A DNA stretch of 30,579 nucleotides from Clostridium_AB sp036639235 (GTDB lineage Bacteria > Bacillota > Clostridia > Clostridiales > Caloramatoraceae): NCBI RefSeq assembly GCF_036639235.1, contig NZ_JAVWJB010000020.1, positions 1 through 30,579 of the forward strand, in the 5' to 3' direction. Shown piece by piece: positions 23,520-30,579 of this stretch. The translations under genes were made by a program, and so were the position numbers. Below the pieces are notes generated by a model. That model ran no database searches. It saw only the letters and a list, made by a program, of their open reading frames with translations, and was not told where the DNA came from. Position 1 is the first letter of the stretch. Each line of letters opens with the position of its first letter.

Positions 23520-25187
23520 ATTTACAGTTTCTACAATATTATTTATGTTATTTTCTAGAAGTTTTATTTTGTATGCAGAATCTAAATCATCCCTACTATT
23601 TGAGGACAAGTAAAACTTAATCTTAGGCTCTGTTCCAGAGGGCCTAATAATAACCTTAGAATCCTCCATTACTATACCTACAACATTTTCTTTAGGTAAA
23701 TTTCCGATCCCTATTCCATAGTCTATTATGTTAATAGGCTTAATTCCCTGTCTTTTTAGGAACTCCCAGCTTCTTACGTTATCCATAATAGACGAAATTA
23801 TTCTATCTCCTTTTATTCCAGGAAATTCATAGGAAACTAACTTTTCTTTATAGTATCCGTATTTTTTGTGAAGCTTATCAAGTATCTCAAGTAGGCTCAT
23901 ACCCATGCTTTTGTAGTAAAGTGCCATTTCACTTATTAGTATAGTTGCAATAACCCCATCCTTATCACGAACAAAGTCACCTACTAAATATCCATAGCTT
24001 TCTTCAAAACCTAGTATAAAATTCTTGTCACTACTTTCATACTCTTTAATTTTCTCACCTATATATTTAAATCCAGTTAATACCTCTTCTATTTCAACAT
24101 TAAAGTCATCACAGATTTCCTTTGCAATATCTGTTGTAACTATAGTCTTTATAACAACAGAATTCTTTTTAAGGTTAGATTTAGAACTTATTTGTGATAA
24201 AACATAGTAAGTTAGAAGACTTCCTATTTCATTTCCTGTAAGAGGAACATACTCTCCAACCTTATTTCTAACCATTATACCAACCCTATCACAGTCAGGG
24301 TCTGTTGCAATTAGTAAGTCTACCTTCTTATCCTCACCAAGTTTCTTCGCATATTCAAATACCTTCTCCTCCTCAGGATTTGGGTATTTAACTGTTGGAA
24401 ACTCTCCATTCGGGGCGAATTGGGATTTTACATAGAACACATTGGTATAACCTATTTTCTTCATTAATTCCTTAATATATGCTCCACCTACCCCATGAAG
24501 TGGCGTATATACTATTTTTATCGAGTCAGAATACTTTCTAACAAGTTCTGTATTAAATGATAACTTCATTATGCTTTCATAGTATTCCTCACATACCATA
24601 TCACATACATAGTCATATTCTTTTTCTACCTCTTCGTTAACAATTTTTCTTACAATACTGCAGTTATACTCACTTTTAGTAATATTATTAAATATCTTCC
24701 CTGCAACATCCTTAGTTATTTGCCCACCATCGCTTCCATATACCTTAAACCCGTTATACTGCTTAGGATTATGACTTGCTGTAATAACTATTCCAGCTGT
24801 TGCCTTTAATCTTCTTACTCCATAACTTAATAGTGGAGTAGGCGCTGGTGCCTTAAAAAGCTTTGCACTAACCCCCATACTAGTAAATACCATATAAGAA
24901 AGCCTCGCAAATTCTAGTGAAAATATTCTTGAATCATAGGCTATTAACACACTAGGCTTATTAAAATTATCAAGTAAATACTTTGCAGTTCCAGCGCATG
25001 CCCTTCCTATTGTATAGATATTTACCCTATTAGTTCCATAGCCTATTTCCCCTCTTATTCCACCTGTCCCAAAACTTATTTCCTTATAGAATCTATCTTC
25101 CTTTTCCTTATCTGCTATACCTGAAAGTTCATTAAAAACATCCTCATTAAATCCTAGCCAAGTTTTGTATAGAATTTCTATGTCCAT
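23505..25187 (-). CDS. pgcA: Phosphoglucomutase/phosphomannomutase (alpha-phosphohexomutase)
   Basis: A 560-residue cytosolic enzyme interconverting glucose-1-P and glucose-6-P (or the mannose forms), supplying precursors for nucleotide sugars. The four-domain family is marked by FGTGGIRGEIG near 39, the phosphoserine loop TASHNPKQYNG with Ser138, the Mg loop ATDPDCDRVG (Asp296, 298, 300), the sugar-binding GFEESYGYL, and the phosphate loop RPSGTEPKIKFY. Length fits the PgcA/YhxB group (about 560-580). The ATG lies after AGGAGGGGG. No clear promoter lies between it and the TPR gene's terminator, so read-through or a hidden promoter is needed. It is likely linked in metabolism to the glycan locus nearby, though not in the same operon. 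Confidence 0.92.
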   Translation of the reverse strand: MDIEILYKTWLGFNEDVFNELSGIADKEKEDRFYKEISFGTGGIRGEIGYGTNRVNIYTIGRACAGTAKYLLDNFNKPSVLIAYDSRIFSLEFARLSYMVFTSMGVSAKLFKAPAPTPLLSYGVRRLKATAGIVITASHNPKQYNGFKVYGSDGGQITKDVAGKIFNNITKSEYNCSIVRKIVNEEVEKEYDYVCDMVCEEYYESIMKLSFNTELVRKYSDSIKIVYTPLHGVGGAYIKELMKKIGYTNVFYVKSQFAPNGEFPTVKYPNPEEEKVFEYAKKLGEDKKVDLLIATDPDCDRVGIMVRNKVGEYVPLTGNEIGSLLTYYVLSQISSKSNLKKNSVVIKTIVTTDIAKEICDDFNVEIEEVLTGFKYIGEKIKEYESSDKNFILGFEESYGYLVGDFVRDKDGVIATILISEMALYYKSMGMSLLEILDKLHKKYGYYKEKLVSYEFPGIKGDRIISSIMDNVRSWEFLKRQGIKPINIIDYGIGIGNLPKENVVGIVMEDSKVIIRPSGTEPKIKFYLSSNSRDDLDSAYKIKLLENNINNIVETVNNIED

Positions 25188-25208
25188 TTCCCCCTCCTAA
25201 GACAAATA

Positions 25209-25239
25209 ATAAAAACGGCTACCCAAAATTTAGGTAGCC
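25209..25239 (-). terminator. Intrinsic terminator of the TPR gene
   Basis: GGCTACC and GGTAGCC form a 7-bp GC-rich stem with a 9-base loop, followed on the minus strand by GTTTTTATT. It lies 5 bases after the stop at 25245. Confidence 0.85.
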
Positions 25240-25244
25240 TTATC

Positions 25245-26330
25245 TTATAGTGATTCTACTTGCTTAAGCCAAGCAGCTGCAATTTCATCCTCTGGATTAA
25301 TTCTTGTAGCAAGTGCAAATGCCTTTTTAGCTTCTTCATTATCACCAAGACTTAGGTGACAAACTCCTATATTACATATAACACCTGAGTCATTTGGCAT
25401 AATCTGTAGAGCTTTTTTAAAGTAATCTATAGCTGCCTCAAACTCATATAAAGCTGCAAGGTTAAGTGCAATTTCTGCATACACTTCTTGTCTTTCCATT
25501 GATTCAGTAAGATCCTTAAGATGCATAAGAGCTTTTTGATATTGCTCTGCCTGTCTATGGGCAACTGCAAGATAATACTTAGCATCATAATTTAGTGGCT
25601 GATCTTCAACTATTCTAATTAAAGTAGCTAAAGCCTCAACTCCACGTCCATCCTTAACTAGATCAACAGCATTATCATAATCCTCAATACACTTAATTCT
25701 ATCAAGCAAATCCTCTGCATCTATTCTAGTTTCATCATAATCAAGGCATTTTCTAAGGTAAATCTTCGCCTTATCCATATCCTTGTTAAGATAGTATTCT
25801 CCTAAATGATAGTGTGGCATAGGAAAATCTTCATGTTCAGTGCAAAGCTCCTCTAGACTATCTACAATCTCATCTTCTAGGATTTCAAGTGATAACTTCT
25901 CCATCATATTCATTAAATGAACTACCCTATTATATTTATATTCTTTTTTAGGATTAATATAACAAAGAGTATTAAGATATACTAGGGCTGCCTTCATATC
26001 ATTTTCTTTATTTTCTTCAATTTTTCTAATGATATAACTTTCTATTCCTGTTGTTGTCTTTAGAAACTCTGAATACTCAGGTGTGTACTTAAACTTATTA
26101 TCACATCCAACTAAATATATCATTCCCTCAATAAAAATAGATATATCTATTCCTGCACTTAGTCCACCATCAGCATTCTTTGCAATATTAACCATATCCT
26201 TTGGTAGTACTGGGTATTCTCCTTTTTTAAGAATCCCTTCATTCTTTCCAAAACTTAAGCTAATATCTCTTCCTATTTCAAGAAAAAGAGCCTTTTCAAT
26301 TTCTCTTTTTAGGTATCCATTGTAATCCAT
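25245..26330 (-). CDS. Tetratricopeptide-repeat protein of unknown function
   Basis: A 361-residue cytosolic protein without signal peptide or membrane helix. The N-terminal 100 residues are not repeat-like and I do not recognise a domain there. The rest is helical, with TPR units clearest near 165-195 (PMPHYHLGEYYLNKDMDKAKIY), 245-275 (YDAKYYLAVAHRQAEQYQKA) and 282-350 (ALNLAALYEFEAAIDYFKKALQIMPN and CNIGVCHLSLGDNEEAKKAFALATRINP). TPRs bind protein partners; nothing shows which. The ATG lies 6 bases after GGGAG. It follows the mgtC-like gene by 36 bases, so the two may be co-transcribed, and ends at a strong terminator. Confidence 0.85.
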   Translation of the reverse strand: MDYNGYLKREIEKALFLEIGRDISLSFGKNEGILKKGEYPVLPKDMVNIAKNADGGLSAGIDISIFIEGMIYLVGCDNKFKYTPEYSEFLKTTTGIESYIIRKIEENKENDMKAALVYLNTLCYINPKKEYKYNRVVHLMNMMEKLSLEILEDEIVDSLEELCTEHEDFPMPHYHLGEYYLNKDMDKAKIYLRKCLDYDETRIDAEDLLDRIKCIEDYDNAVDLVKDGRGVEALATLIRIVEDQPLNYDAKYYLAVAHRQAEQYQKALMHLKDLTESMERQEVYAEIALNLAALYEFEAAIDYFKKALQIMPNDSGVICNIGVCHLSLGDNEEAKKAFALATRINPEDEIAAAWLKQVESL

Positions 26331-26366
26331 GTAACTCTCCCTTTCTGCTTAACAATCTGTATTTAT

Positions 26367-27035
26367 CTAAATAAATTTAATTTCTCGAATTCCATGTAGC
26401 GAAGCTACCCTTTCTATTATAGCACTATGATTAATATCTCCACTACTTTTTACTACAAGTTCTATTGTAAAGTATGAATTATCAGCATCCCTCATATCTA
26501 CATTAAGAATGCTAAGACCCACTCTTCCTATTTCAACACCTATTTCACCTATCTTACCTGGTATATTTTCAGCAACAATTTCAAGGCAGTAAAGCTTTCT
26601 TCCCCTAGCTATTCTCCCCTCAATAGACTTAAAACATTTAAGTCCTATATAAAGAAAAATAGTACCAAGTATAGCTTCAATATATAGCCCTGACCCAATT
26701 GTAATACCAAGGCAGGCAACAACCCAAAGACTTGCTGCTGTTGTAAGTCCACGAATACTTGCACCTTCCTTAATAATAGTACCTGCACCTAAAAATCCGA
26801 TACCACTTATAACCTGTGCACCAAGTCTCATAGGATCAACATTATAGCCTCCTGTATGGGTAGCGTAATAGTTAAAGGCAGTTATTTGAACTAGGGTGGC
26901 TCCTATACAAACTAGCATATGGGTTCTAAGTCCTGCTGGCCTGCTTTTGTGCTCCCTTTCTCCTCCAATAAGCCCTGATAAAATAAGGGCAAGTAAAAGC
27001 TTAAATACACCTTCTACTATATATCTATAATCCAA
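26367..27035 (-). CDS. MgtC/SapB-family membrane protein
   Basis: A 222-residue protein. The N-terminal membrane domain (about 1-140) has four or five helices and the family motifs GGEREHKSRPAGLRTH, DPMRLGAQVISGIGFLGAGTI and RGLTTAASLWV, including the conserved acidic and Arg residues. The C-terminal 80 residues form a soluble ACT-like domain (LEIVAENIPGKIGEIG). In pathogens MgtC aids growth in low magnesium and inhibits the F-type ATP synthase, but most members are of unknown role. The start is a TTG five bases after a perfect AGGAGG; no ATG lies nearby, so low-level translation may be intended. Confidence 0.9.
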   Translation of the reverse strand: MDYRYIVEGVFKLLLALILSGLIGGEREHKSRPAGLRTHMLVCIGATLVQITAFNYYATHTGGYNVDPMRLGAQVISGIGFLGAGTIIKEGASIRGLTTAASLWVVACLGITIGSGLYIEAILGTIFLYIGLKCFKSIEGRIARGRKLYCLEIVAENIPGKIGEIGVEIGRVGLSILNVDMRDADNSYFTIELVVKSSGDINHSAIIERVASLHGIREIKFI

Positions 27036-27077
27036 ATAAGCCTCCTAAAAAGTATTCATACTATATATATATCCAAT

Positions 27078-27106
27078 ATTATATAACTTTTTCCCAAAGT
27101 TTTAAA
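27078..27106 (-). promoter_or_regulatory. Promoter candidate for the mgtC-TPR pair
   Basis: TTTAAA (27106-27101), 17-base spacer and TATAAT (27083-27078) on the minus strand, about 45 bases before the TTG start. The -35 is a partial match. Confidence 0.45.
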
Positions 27107-27128
27107 ATTTATTTCAAAAAATTAAAAT

Positions 27129-27178
27129 CCCTAAGAAAGGGTTATTACGGGATAGGAGAAAACTTCCCTTTCTTAAGG
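27129..27178 (-). terminator. Intrinsic terminator of the pflBA operon
   Basis: CCTTAAGAAAGGG pairs with CCCTTTCTTAGGG (13 bp, one G-U) around a 24-base loop, followed by ATTTTAATTTTTTG on the minus strand. It begins 9 bases after the pflA stop. Confidence 0.85.
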
Positions 27179-27186
27179 ATAATATA

Positions 27187-27924
27187 TTAATGCATTTTTA
27201 TGCTTTTATTCTTTAAGTATTTATGAACTGTATCCTTTGCCTTGATTAAACTTTCCTTAGAAAAAGGCTCCATCTCCTTTATTCTATACTTTATACCAAG
27301 CTCTTCATACTTAGATACTCCATGTGTATGATAGGCTAAAAGCTCTATTTTTTCCACATTATTAACAGAATCTACGTACTCTGCAAAGGACTTTAAATAT
27401 TCCTCATCATCTGTATACCCCTCAAGCATAACATGTCTTATCCACACCTTAGTACCTGAAACATTTAATTTATTAACAAACTCTATAAATTCATCTCTAT
27501 TTCTTCCTGTAATAAACTTATGAATCTTATCATCAATATGTTTAACATCAAGAAGCACTAAATCAGTATACTTTAATAATTCTTCATAGTCTCCCTCTCC
27601 ATATCCTGAAGTATCAAGGCAGGTATGGATATTCTGCTCCTTGCAAAGCCTAAAGAATTCTGTTGAAAACTCTGTTTGAAGTAGCGGATCTCCCCCTGAT
27701 AGGGTAACCCCTCCACCTGAGTTTCTAAAGTATATCTTGTATCTTATAACCTTTTTCAAAAGCTCCTTTGGAGTAATCTCATCTCCTGAGTTTATACTCC
27801 ATGTATCTGGATTGTGGCAATAAATACATCTTAACTTACATCCTTGCATGAATATTACAACCCTAATACCAGGGCCATCTACAAGTCCCATTGTTTCGAT
27901 TGAATGGACTCTACCAGTTATCAT
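27187..27924 (-). CDS. pflA: Pyruvate formate-lyase activating enzyme (radical SAM)
   Basis: A 245-residue radical SAM enzyme that uses a 4Fe-4S cluster and S-adenosylmethionine to create the glycyl radical on pyruvate formate-lyase under anaerobic conditions. The cluster motif is CKLRCIYC (Cys29, Cys33, Cys36), with DGPGIR before it and HNPDTW after it; GGGVTLSGGDPLLQ is the SAM-binding GGxxxSGG region of this family. Length agrees with PflA of other bacteria (about 245). The ATG follows the pflB stop by 3 bases, so the two are translated from one mRNA, and a terminator follows. Confidence 0.96.
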   Translation of the reverse strand: MITGRVHSIETMGLVDGPGIRVVIFMQGCKLRCIYCHNPDTWSINSGDEITPKELLKKVIRYKIYFRNSGGGVTLSGGDPLLQTEFSTEFFRLCKEQNIHTCLDTSGYGEGDYEELLKYTDLVLLDVKHIDDKIHKFITGRNRDEFIEFVNKLNVSGTKVWIRHVMLEGYTDDEEYLKSFAEYVDSVNNVEKIELLAYHTHGVSKYEELGIKYRIKEMEPFSKESLIKAKDTVHKYLKNKSIKMH

Positions 27925-27927
27925 AGT

Positions 27928-30153
27928 CTATACCCTGTCATGGAAAGTTCTAAGCATAACCTCCATTTGCTGTTCTTTAGATAATCTATTAAAGTTAACA
28001 GCATACCCTGAAACCCTAATTGTAAGGTTTGGATAATTTTCTGGGTGGTCCATAGCATCCTGTAGGGTTTGTCTATTTAGTACGTTAACATTTAAGTGAT
28101 GTGCGTACTGTCCAAAATACCCATCTAATATAGCTACTAGGTTAGATACTCTCTCTGATTTTTCTCTACCTAATGATTCAGGTACTATTGTAAATGTATT
28201 AGATACTCCATCCATACAGTTACAATATGGTATCTTAGCAACTGAATTAAGGGATGCAAGTGCTCCACTACCGTCTCTACCGTGCATTGGGTTAGCCCCA
28301 GGTGCAAATGGCTCTCCTGCCTTTCTACCGTCTGGTGTTGTACCTGTTTTCTTACCATATACAACATTAGAAGTTATAGTTAGTATACTCATTGTGTGAT
28401 CTGCGTCTCTATAAGTTTTGTGACGGCGAAGTTCATTCATAAACTTACTTACAACCTCAACAGCTATACTATCTACTCTATCATCATCATTACCGTATCT
28501 AGGGAAGTCTCCTTCAACCTCAAAGTCAACAGCAATACCATTTTCTCTTTTAATCTTAACCTTGCCATACTTAATAGCACTTAAAGAGTCTGTAACAACA
28601 GAAAGTCCTGCTATACCAAAGGCCATCATCCTATCTACATTAGAGTCATGTAGGGCCATTTGACTTGACTCATATGCATACTTATCATGCATATAGTGGA
28701 TAACATTCATAGTATTAACATAAAGGTCCGCAAGCCATTCCATAGTCTTATTAAAGCACTTCATAACCTCATCATAGTCAAGGTACTCAGAATCATTAAT
28801 ATAACACTTTGGCCCAACTGGAGTTTTGTGAACCTCATCAACTCCACCGTTAATTGAATAAAGTAGCGCCTTAGCAAGATTTGCACGAGCTCCAAAGAAC
28901 TGCATTTCTTTCCCTACAATCATAGCTGAAACGCAGCAAGCAATAGCATAATCATCACCAAAATTTGGCCTCATAACATCATCATTTTCGTATTGAACAG
29001 AGTCTGTTAATATAGAAACCTCAGCACAGAACTTTTTAAATTCTTCCGGAAGCTTATTTGACCAAAGAACAGTCATATTAGGCTCTGGTGCAGGTCCTAA
29101 ATTAACAAGCGTATGAAGGAATCTAAAACTACTCTTAGTAACAAGAGTTCTTCCATCTAGTCCCATTCCACCAATTGACTCAGTAACCCAGGTAGGGTCC
29201 CCTGCAAATAAATCATTATAGTCTGGTGTTCTTAAATGCCTTGCAAGTCTAAGCTTTATAACAAACTGATCAATAATCTCCTGTGCTTCACTTTCAGTAA
29301 TAACTCCATCCTTTAGATCCTTATCTAAATACACATCTATAAACGTGGATACTCTACCAAGTGACATAGCTGCACCATTTTGCTGCTTAATAGCCGCTAA
29401 ATATCCAAAGTAAAGCCACTGAACAGCTTCCCTTGCATTAGATGCTGGAAGTGAAATGTCAAATCCATAACTACTTGCCATTAACTTCATTTCTTCCAGT
29501 GCGTTAATCTGTTCTGATATTTCCTCACGAAGACGTATTGTATATTCGTTCATCTCACCCTTAATATTATTTCTATCCTCAATCTTCTTCTCAATTAGAT
29601 AGTCAATTCCATAAAGAGCAACTCTTCTATAATCTCCGATTATTCTTCCACGTCCGTATGCATCAGGTAGACCTGTAATAATGCCTACCTTTCTAGCAAG
29701 CTTCATCTCATCTGTATAGGCATCAAAAACACCTTGATTATGAGTTTTTCTATACTTACTAAAGATATCAACCATTTCCTGGTTCACATCATAACCATAT
29801 GCCTTAGCAGCACTAACTGCCATTCTTATACCACCCCACGGATTAACAACCCTTTTAAGTGGAGCGTCGGTTTGGAAGCCTACTATAACTTCCTTATCCT
29901 TATCTATATATCCCGGGTTATATGCATTAATACCTGAAACAGTATCAACATCTATATCAACTACACCATTTTTAAGTTCTTCTTTAAGAAGCTCTAAAGC
30001 CTCATTCCATACTGTACTTGTATTATCAGTTGCATCTTCTAAAAAGCTTGAATCTCCGTCATATGGTGTATAGTTTCTATTAATAAAATCTCTAACATTA
30101 ACCTCTTCACACCATGTACCCTTATTGAAGCCTAACCATTGTTGGAATCTCAT
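27928..30153 (-). CDS. pflB: Pyruvate formate-lyase (glycyl radical enzyme)
   Basis: A 741-residue cytosolic enzyme converting pyruvate and CoA to acetyl-CoA and formate, central to mixed-acid fermentation without oxygen. The active-site cysteine pair is Cys406-Cys407 in DDYAIACCVSAM and the radical-bearing Gly716 lies in RVSGYAVNF near the C-terminus. GRGRIIGDYRRVALYG and PEPNMTVLWS are further PFL marks; the adjacent CC pair distinguishes it from other glycyl radical enzymes. Length is typical (about 740-760). The ATG lies 7 bases after AGGAGG, behind a strong promoter, and pflA follows. Confidence 0.97.
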   Translation of the reverse strand: MRFQQWLGFNKGTWCEEVNVRDFINRNYTPYDGDSSFLEDATDNTSTVWNEALELLKEELKNGVVDIDVDTVSGINAYNPGYIDKDKEVIVGFQTDAPLKRVVNPWGGIRMAVSAAKAYGYDVNQEMVDIFSKYRKTHNQGVFDAYTDEMKLARKVGIITGLPDAYGRGRIIGDYRRVALYGIDYLIEKKIEDRNNIKGEMNEYTIRLREEISEQINALEEMKLMASSYGFDISLPASNAREAVQWLYFGYLAAIKQQNGAAMSLGRVSTFIDVYLDKDLKDGVITESEAQEIIDQFVIKLRLARHLRTPDYNDLFAGDPTWVTESIGGMGLDGRTLVTKSSFRFLHTLVNLGPAPEPNMTVLWSNKLPEEFKKFCAEVSILTDSVQYENDDVMRPNFGDDYAIACCVSAMIVGKEMQFFGARANLAKALLYSINGGVDEVHKTPVGPKCYINDSEYLDYDEVMKCFNKTMEWLADLYVNTMNVIHYMHDKYAYESSQMALHDSNVDRMMAFGIAGLSVVTDSLSAIKYGKVKIKRENGIAVDFEVEGDFPRYGNDDDRVDSIAVEVVSKFMNELRRHKTYRDADHTMSILTITSNVVYGKKTGTTPDGRKAGEPFAPGANPMHGRDGSGALASLNSVAKIPYCNCMDGVSNTFTIVPESLGREKSERVSNLVAILDGYFGQYAHHLNVNVLNRQTLQDAMDHPENYPNLTIRVSGYAVNFNRLSKEQQMEVMLRTFHDRV

Positions 30154-30186
30154 TACAATTCCTCCTTAATAATTATTCTTTTCTTT

Positions 30187-30215
30187 ATTATACTATTATT
30201 ATATAGCTGTATCAA
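30187..30215 (-). promoter_or_regulatory. Promoter of the pflBA operon
   Basis: TTGATA (30215-30210), 17-base spacer and TATAAT (30192-30187) on the minus strand, 34 bases before the pflB ATG. Confidence 0.82.
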
Positions 30216-30216
30216 C

Positions 30217-30282
30217 TGTTATAACCCTACAAATAGCTACATTTTCAATCTGTTATATTAATAACTATGGGTTGTTATATTA
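30217..30282. promoter_or_regulatory. Three TGTTATA repeats upstream of the pfl promoter
   Basis: TGTTATA occurs at 30217, 30251 and 30273 in the same orientation; the last two share TGTTATATTA and are 22 bases apart, about two helical turns. The first adjoins the -35 box. They may bind an anaerobic or redox regulator, or simply reflect the AT-rich composition. Confidence 0.3.
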
Positions 30283-30354
30283 TTTTTATTAATACACTAT
30301 ATTACAGAGATTGTGAAAAGTTTACTAATATTAGTCTTATAGAAAATTTTTATA

Positions 30355-30579
30355 CTATTTAATCCCCTTATACTCTCCTTTAAGTAAACTCATTGAAATA
30401 AGGTCCTTATACTCTCCATCTTTAAATATTCTACTACGAAGCACACCTTCCTCCTGAAAACCTAAAGAACTATACAGTTTAATAGCAGGGGTATTCTCAC
30501 TTAACACTGTTAAATATATTAACTCCATATTCATATTATTAAAAACAAAGTTAATAAGAGTATTCATAGCATCTTTCCC
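30355..30579 (-). CDS. GNAT-family N-acetyltransferase, C-terminal part (start beyond the window)
   Basis: The frame stays open to the right edge, so the N-terminal part is missing. The visible residues give the end of the acetyl-CoA-binding motif (GKDAMNTLINFVF), LIYLTVLSENTPAIKLYSSLGFQEEGVLRS, the classic GNAT motif B with Asn and Tyr, and FKDGEYKDLISMSL, as in RimJ/RimL- and SpeG-like members. Such enzymes move an acetyl group to an amine on a protein, polyamine or antibiotic; the substrate cannot be judged. Its stop lies about 200 bases from pflB, with no clear terminator between. Confidence 0.85.
   Translation of the reverse strand, partial: GKDAMNTLINFVFNNMNMELIYLTVLSENTPAIKLYSSLGFQEEGVLRSRIFKDGEYKDLISMSLLKGEYKGIK

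Noticed and set aside
30311..30330. A Rex- or Fnr-type operator (ATTGTGAAAAGTTTAC) upstream of pflB
   Set aside because: Only one half-site fits, the second arm does not match, and it lies about 100 bases upstream of the promoter.

Overview
The window is AT-rich (about one third G+C by eye) and every gene I can support lies on the minus strand, so transcription runs from high to low coordinates. Strong AGGAGG-type ribosome binding sites, sigma-A-like promoters with 17-base spacers, the pyruvate formate-lyase pair (pflB-pflA) and two SpoIID/LytB-family wall proteins point to an anaerobic or fermentative low-GC Gram-positive bacterium, most likely in the Clostridia. I cannot name a species. Three runs of exactly 100 N (1754-1853, 11000-11099, 23165-23264) are assembly gaps. 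The middle one is flanked by an identical 55-base sequence on both sides, so it is an unmerged contig overlap and the gene there is intact.

Right part (30579 to about 20500): a cut-off GNAT acetyltransferase; pflB-pflA with a clear promoter and terminator; an MgtC/SapB-type membrane protein; a TPR protein; a phosphoglucomutase/phosphomannomutase; and two tandem SpoIID/LytB paralogues, the second carrying three C-terminal peptidoglycan-binding repeats. Most of these units end in recognisable intrinsic terminators.

Centre (20300 to about 2880): a surface-glycan locus. It holds a membrane-bound UDP-GlcNAc 4,6-dehydratase (CapD/WbpM/PglF family); a WbpA-type UDP-GlcNAc 6-dehydrogenase behind a strong promoter; a Wzy-like polymerase; four glycosyltransferases in the stretch down to the aminotransferase and a fifth, TagA-like one at the end; a Gfo/Idh oxidoreductase next to a WbpD-like N-acetyltransferase; an internalin-like leucine-rich-repeat protein; a DegT-family aminotransferase; a PglC-like phosphoglycosyl transferase that would start the lipid-linked glycan; an O-antigen ligase/polymerase-like membrane protein; and a divergent second nucleotide-sugar dehydrogenase lacking a key aspartate. 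Taken together, WbpA-, WbpB-, WbpD- and possibly WbpE-like enzymes suggest synthesis of a UDP-2,3-diacetamido-glucuronic acid type precursor. The PglC-like enzyme would load the first sugar phosphate on undecaprenyl phosphate and the glycosyltransferases would extend it. No Wzx flippase is visible; the only flippase-like gene is the MurJ homologue just downstream.

Left part (2800 to 1): murJ with its own promoter (interrupted by a gap), a small nitroreductase, and the N-terminal part of an M20/PepV-type dipeptidase running off the left edge. No tRNA, rRNA, CRISPR array, insertion sequence or prophage gene was seen, and no gene-free stretch exceeds about 300 bases. For several genes a GTG or TTG that overlaps the ribosome binding site would give a falsely long start; the starts given here are the ones placed correctly behind the binding site.
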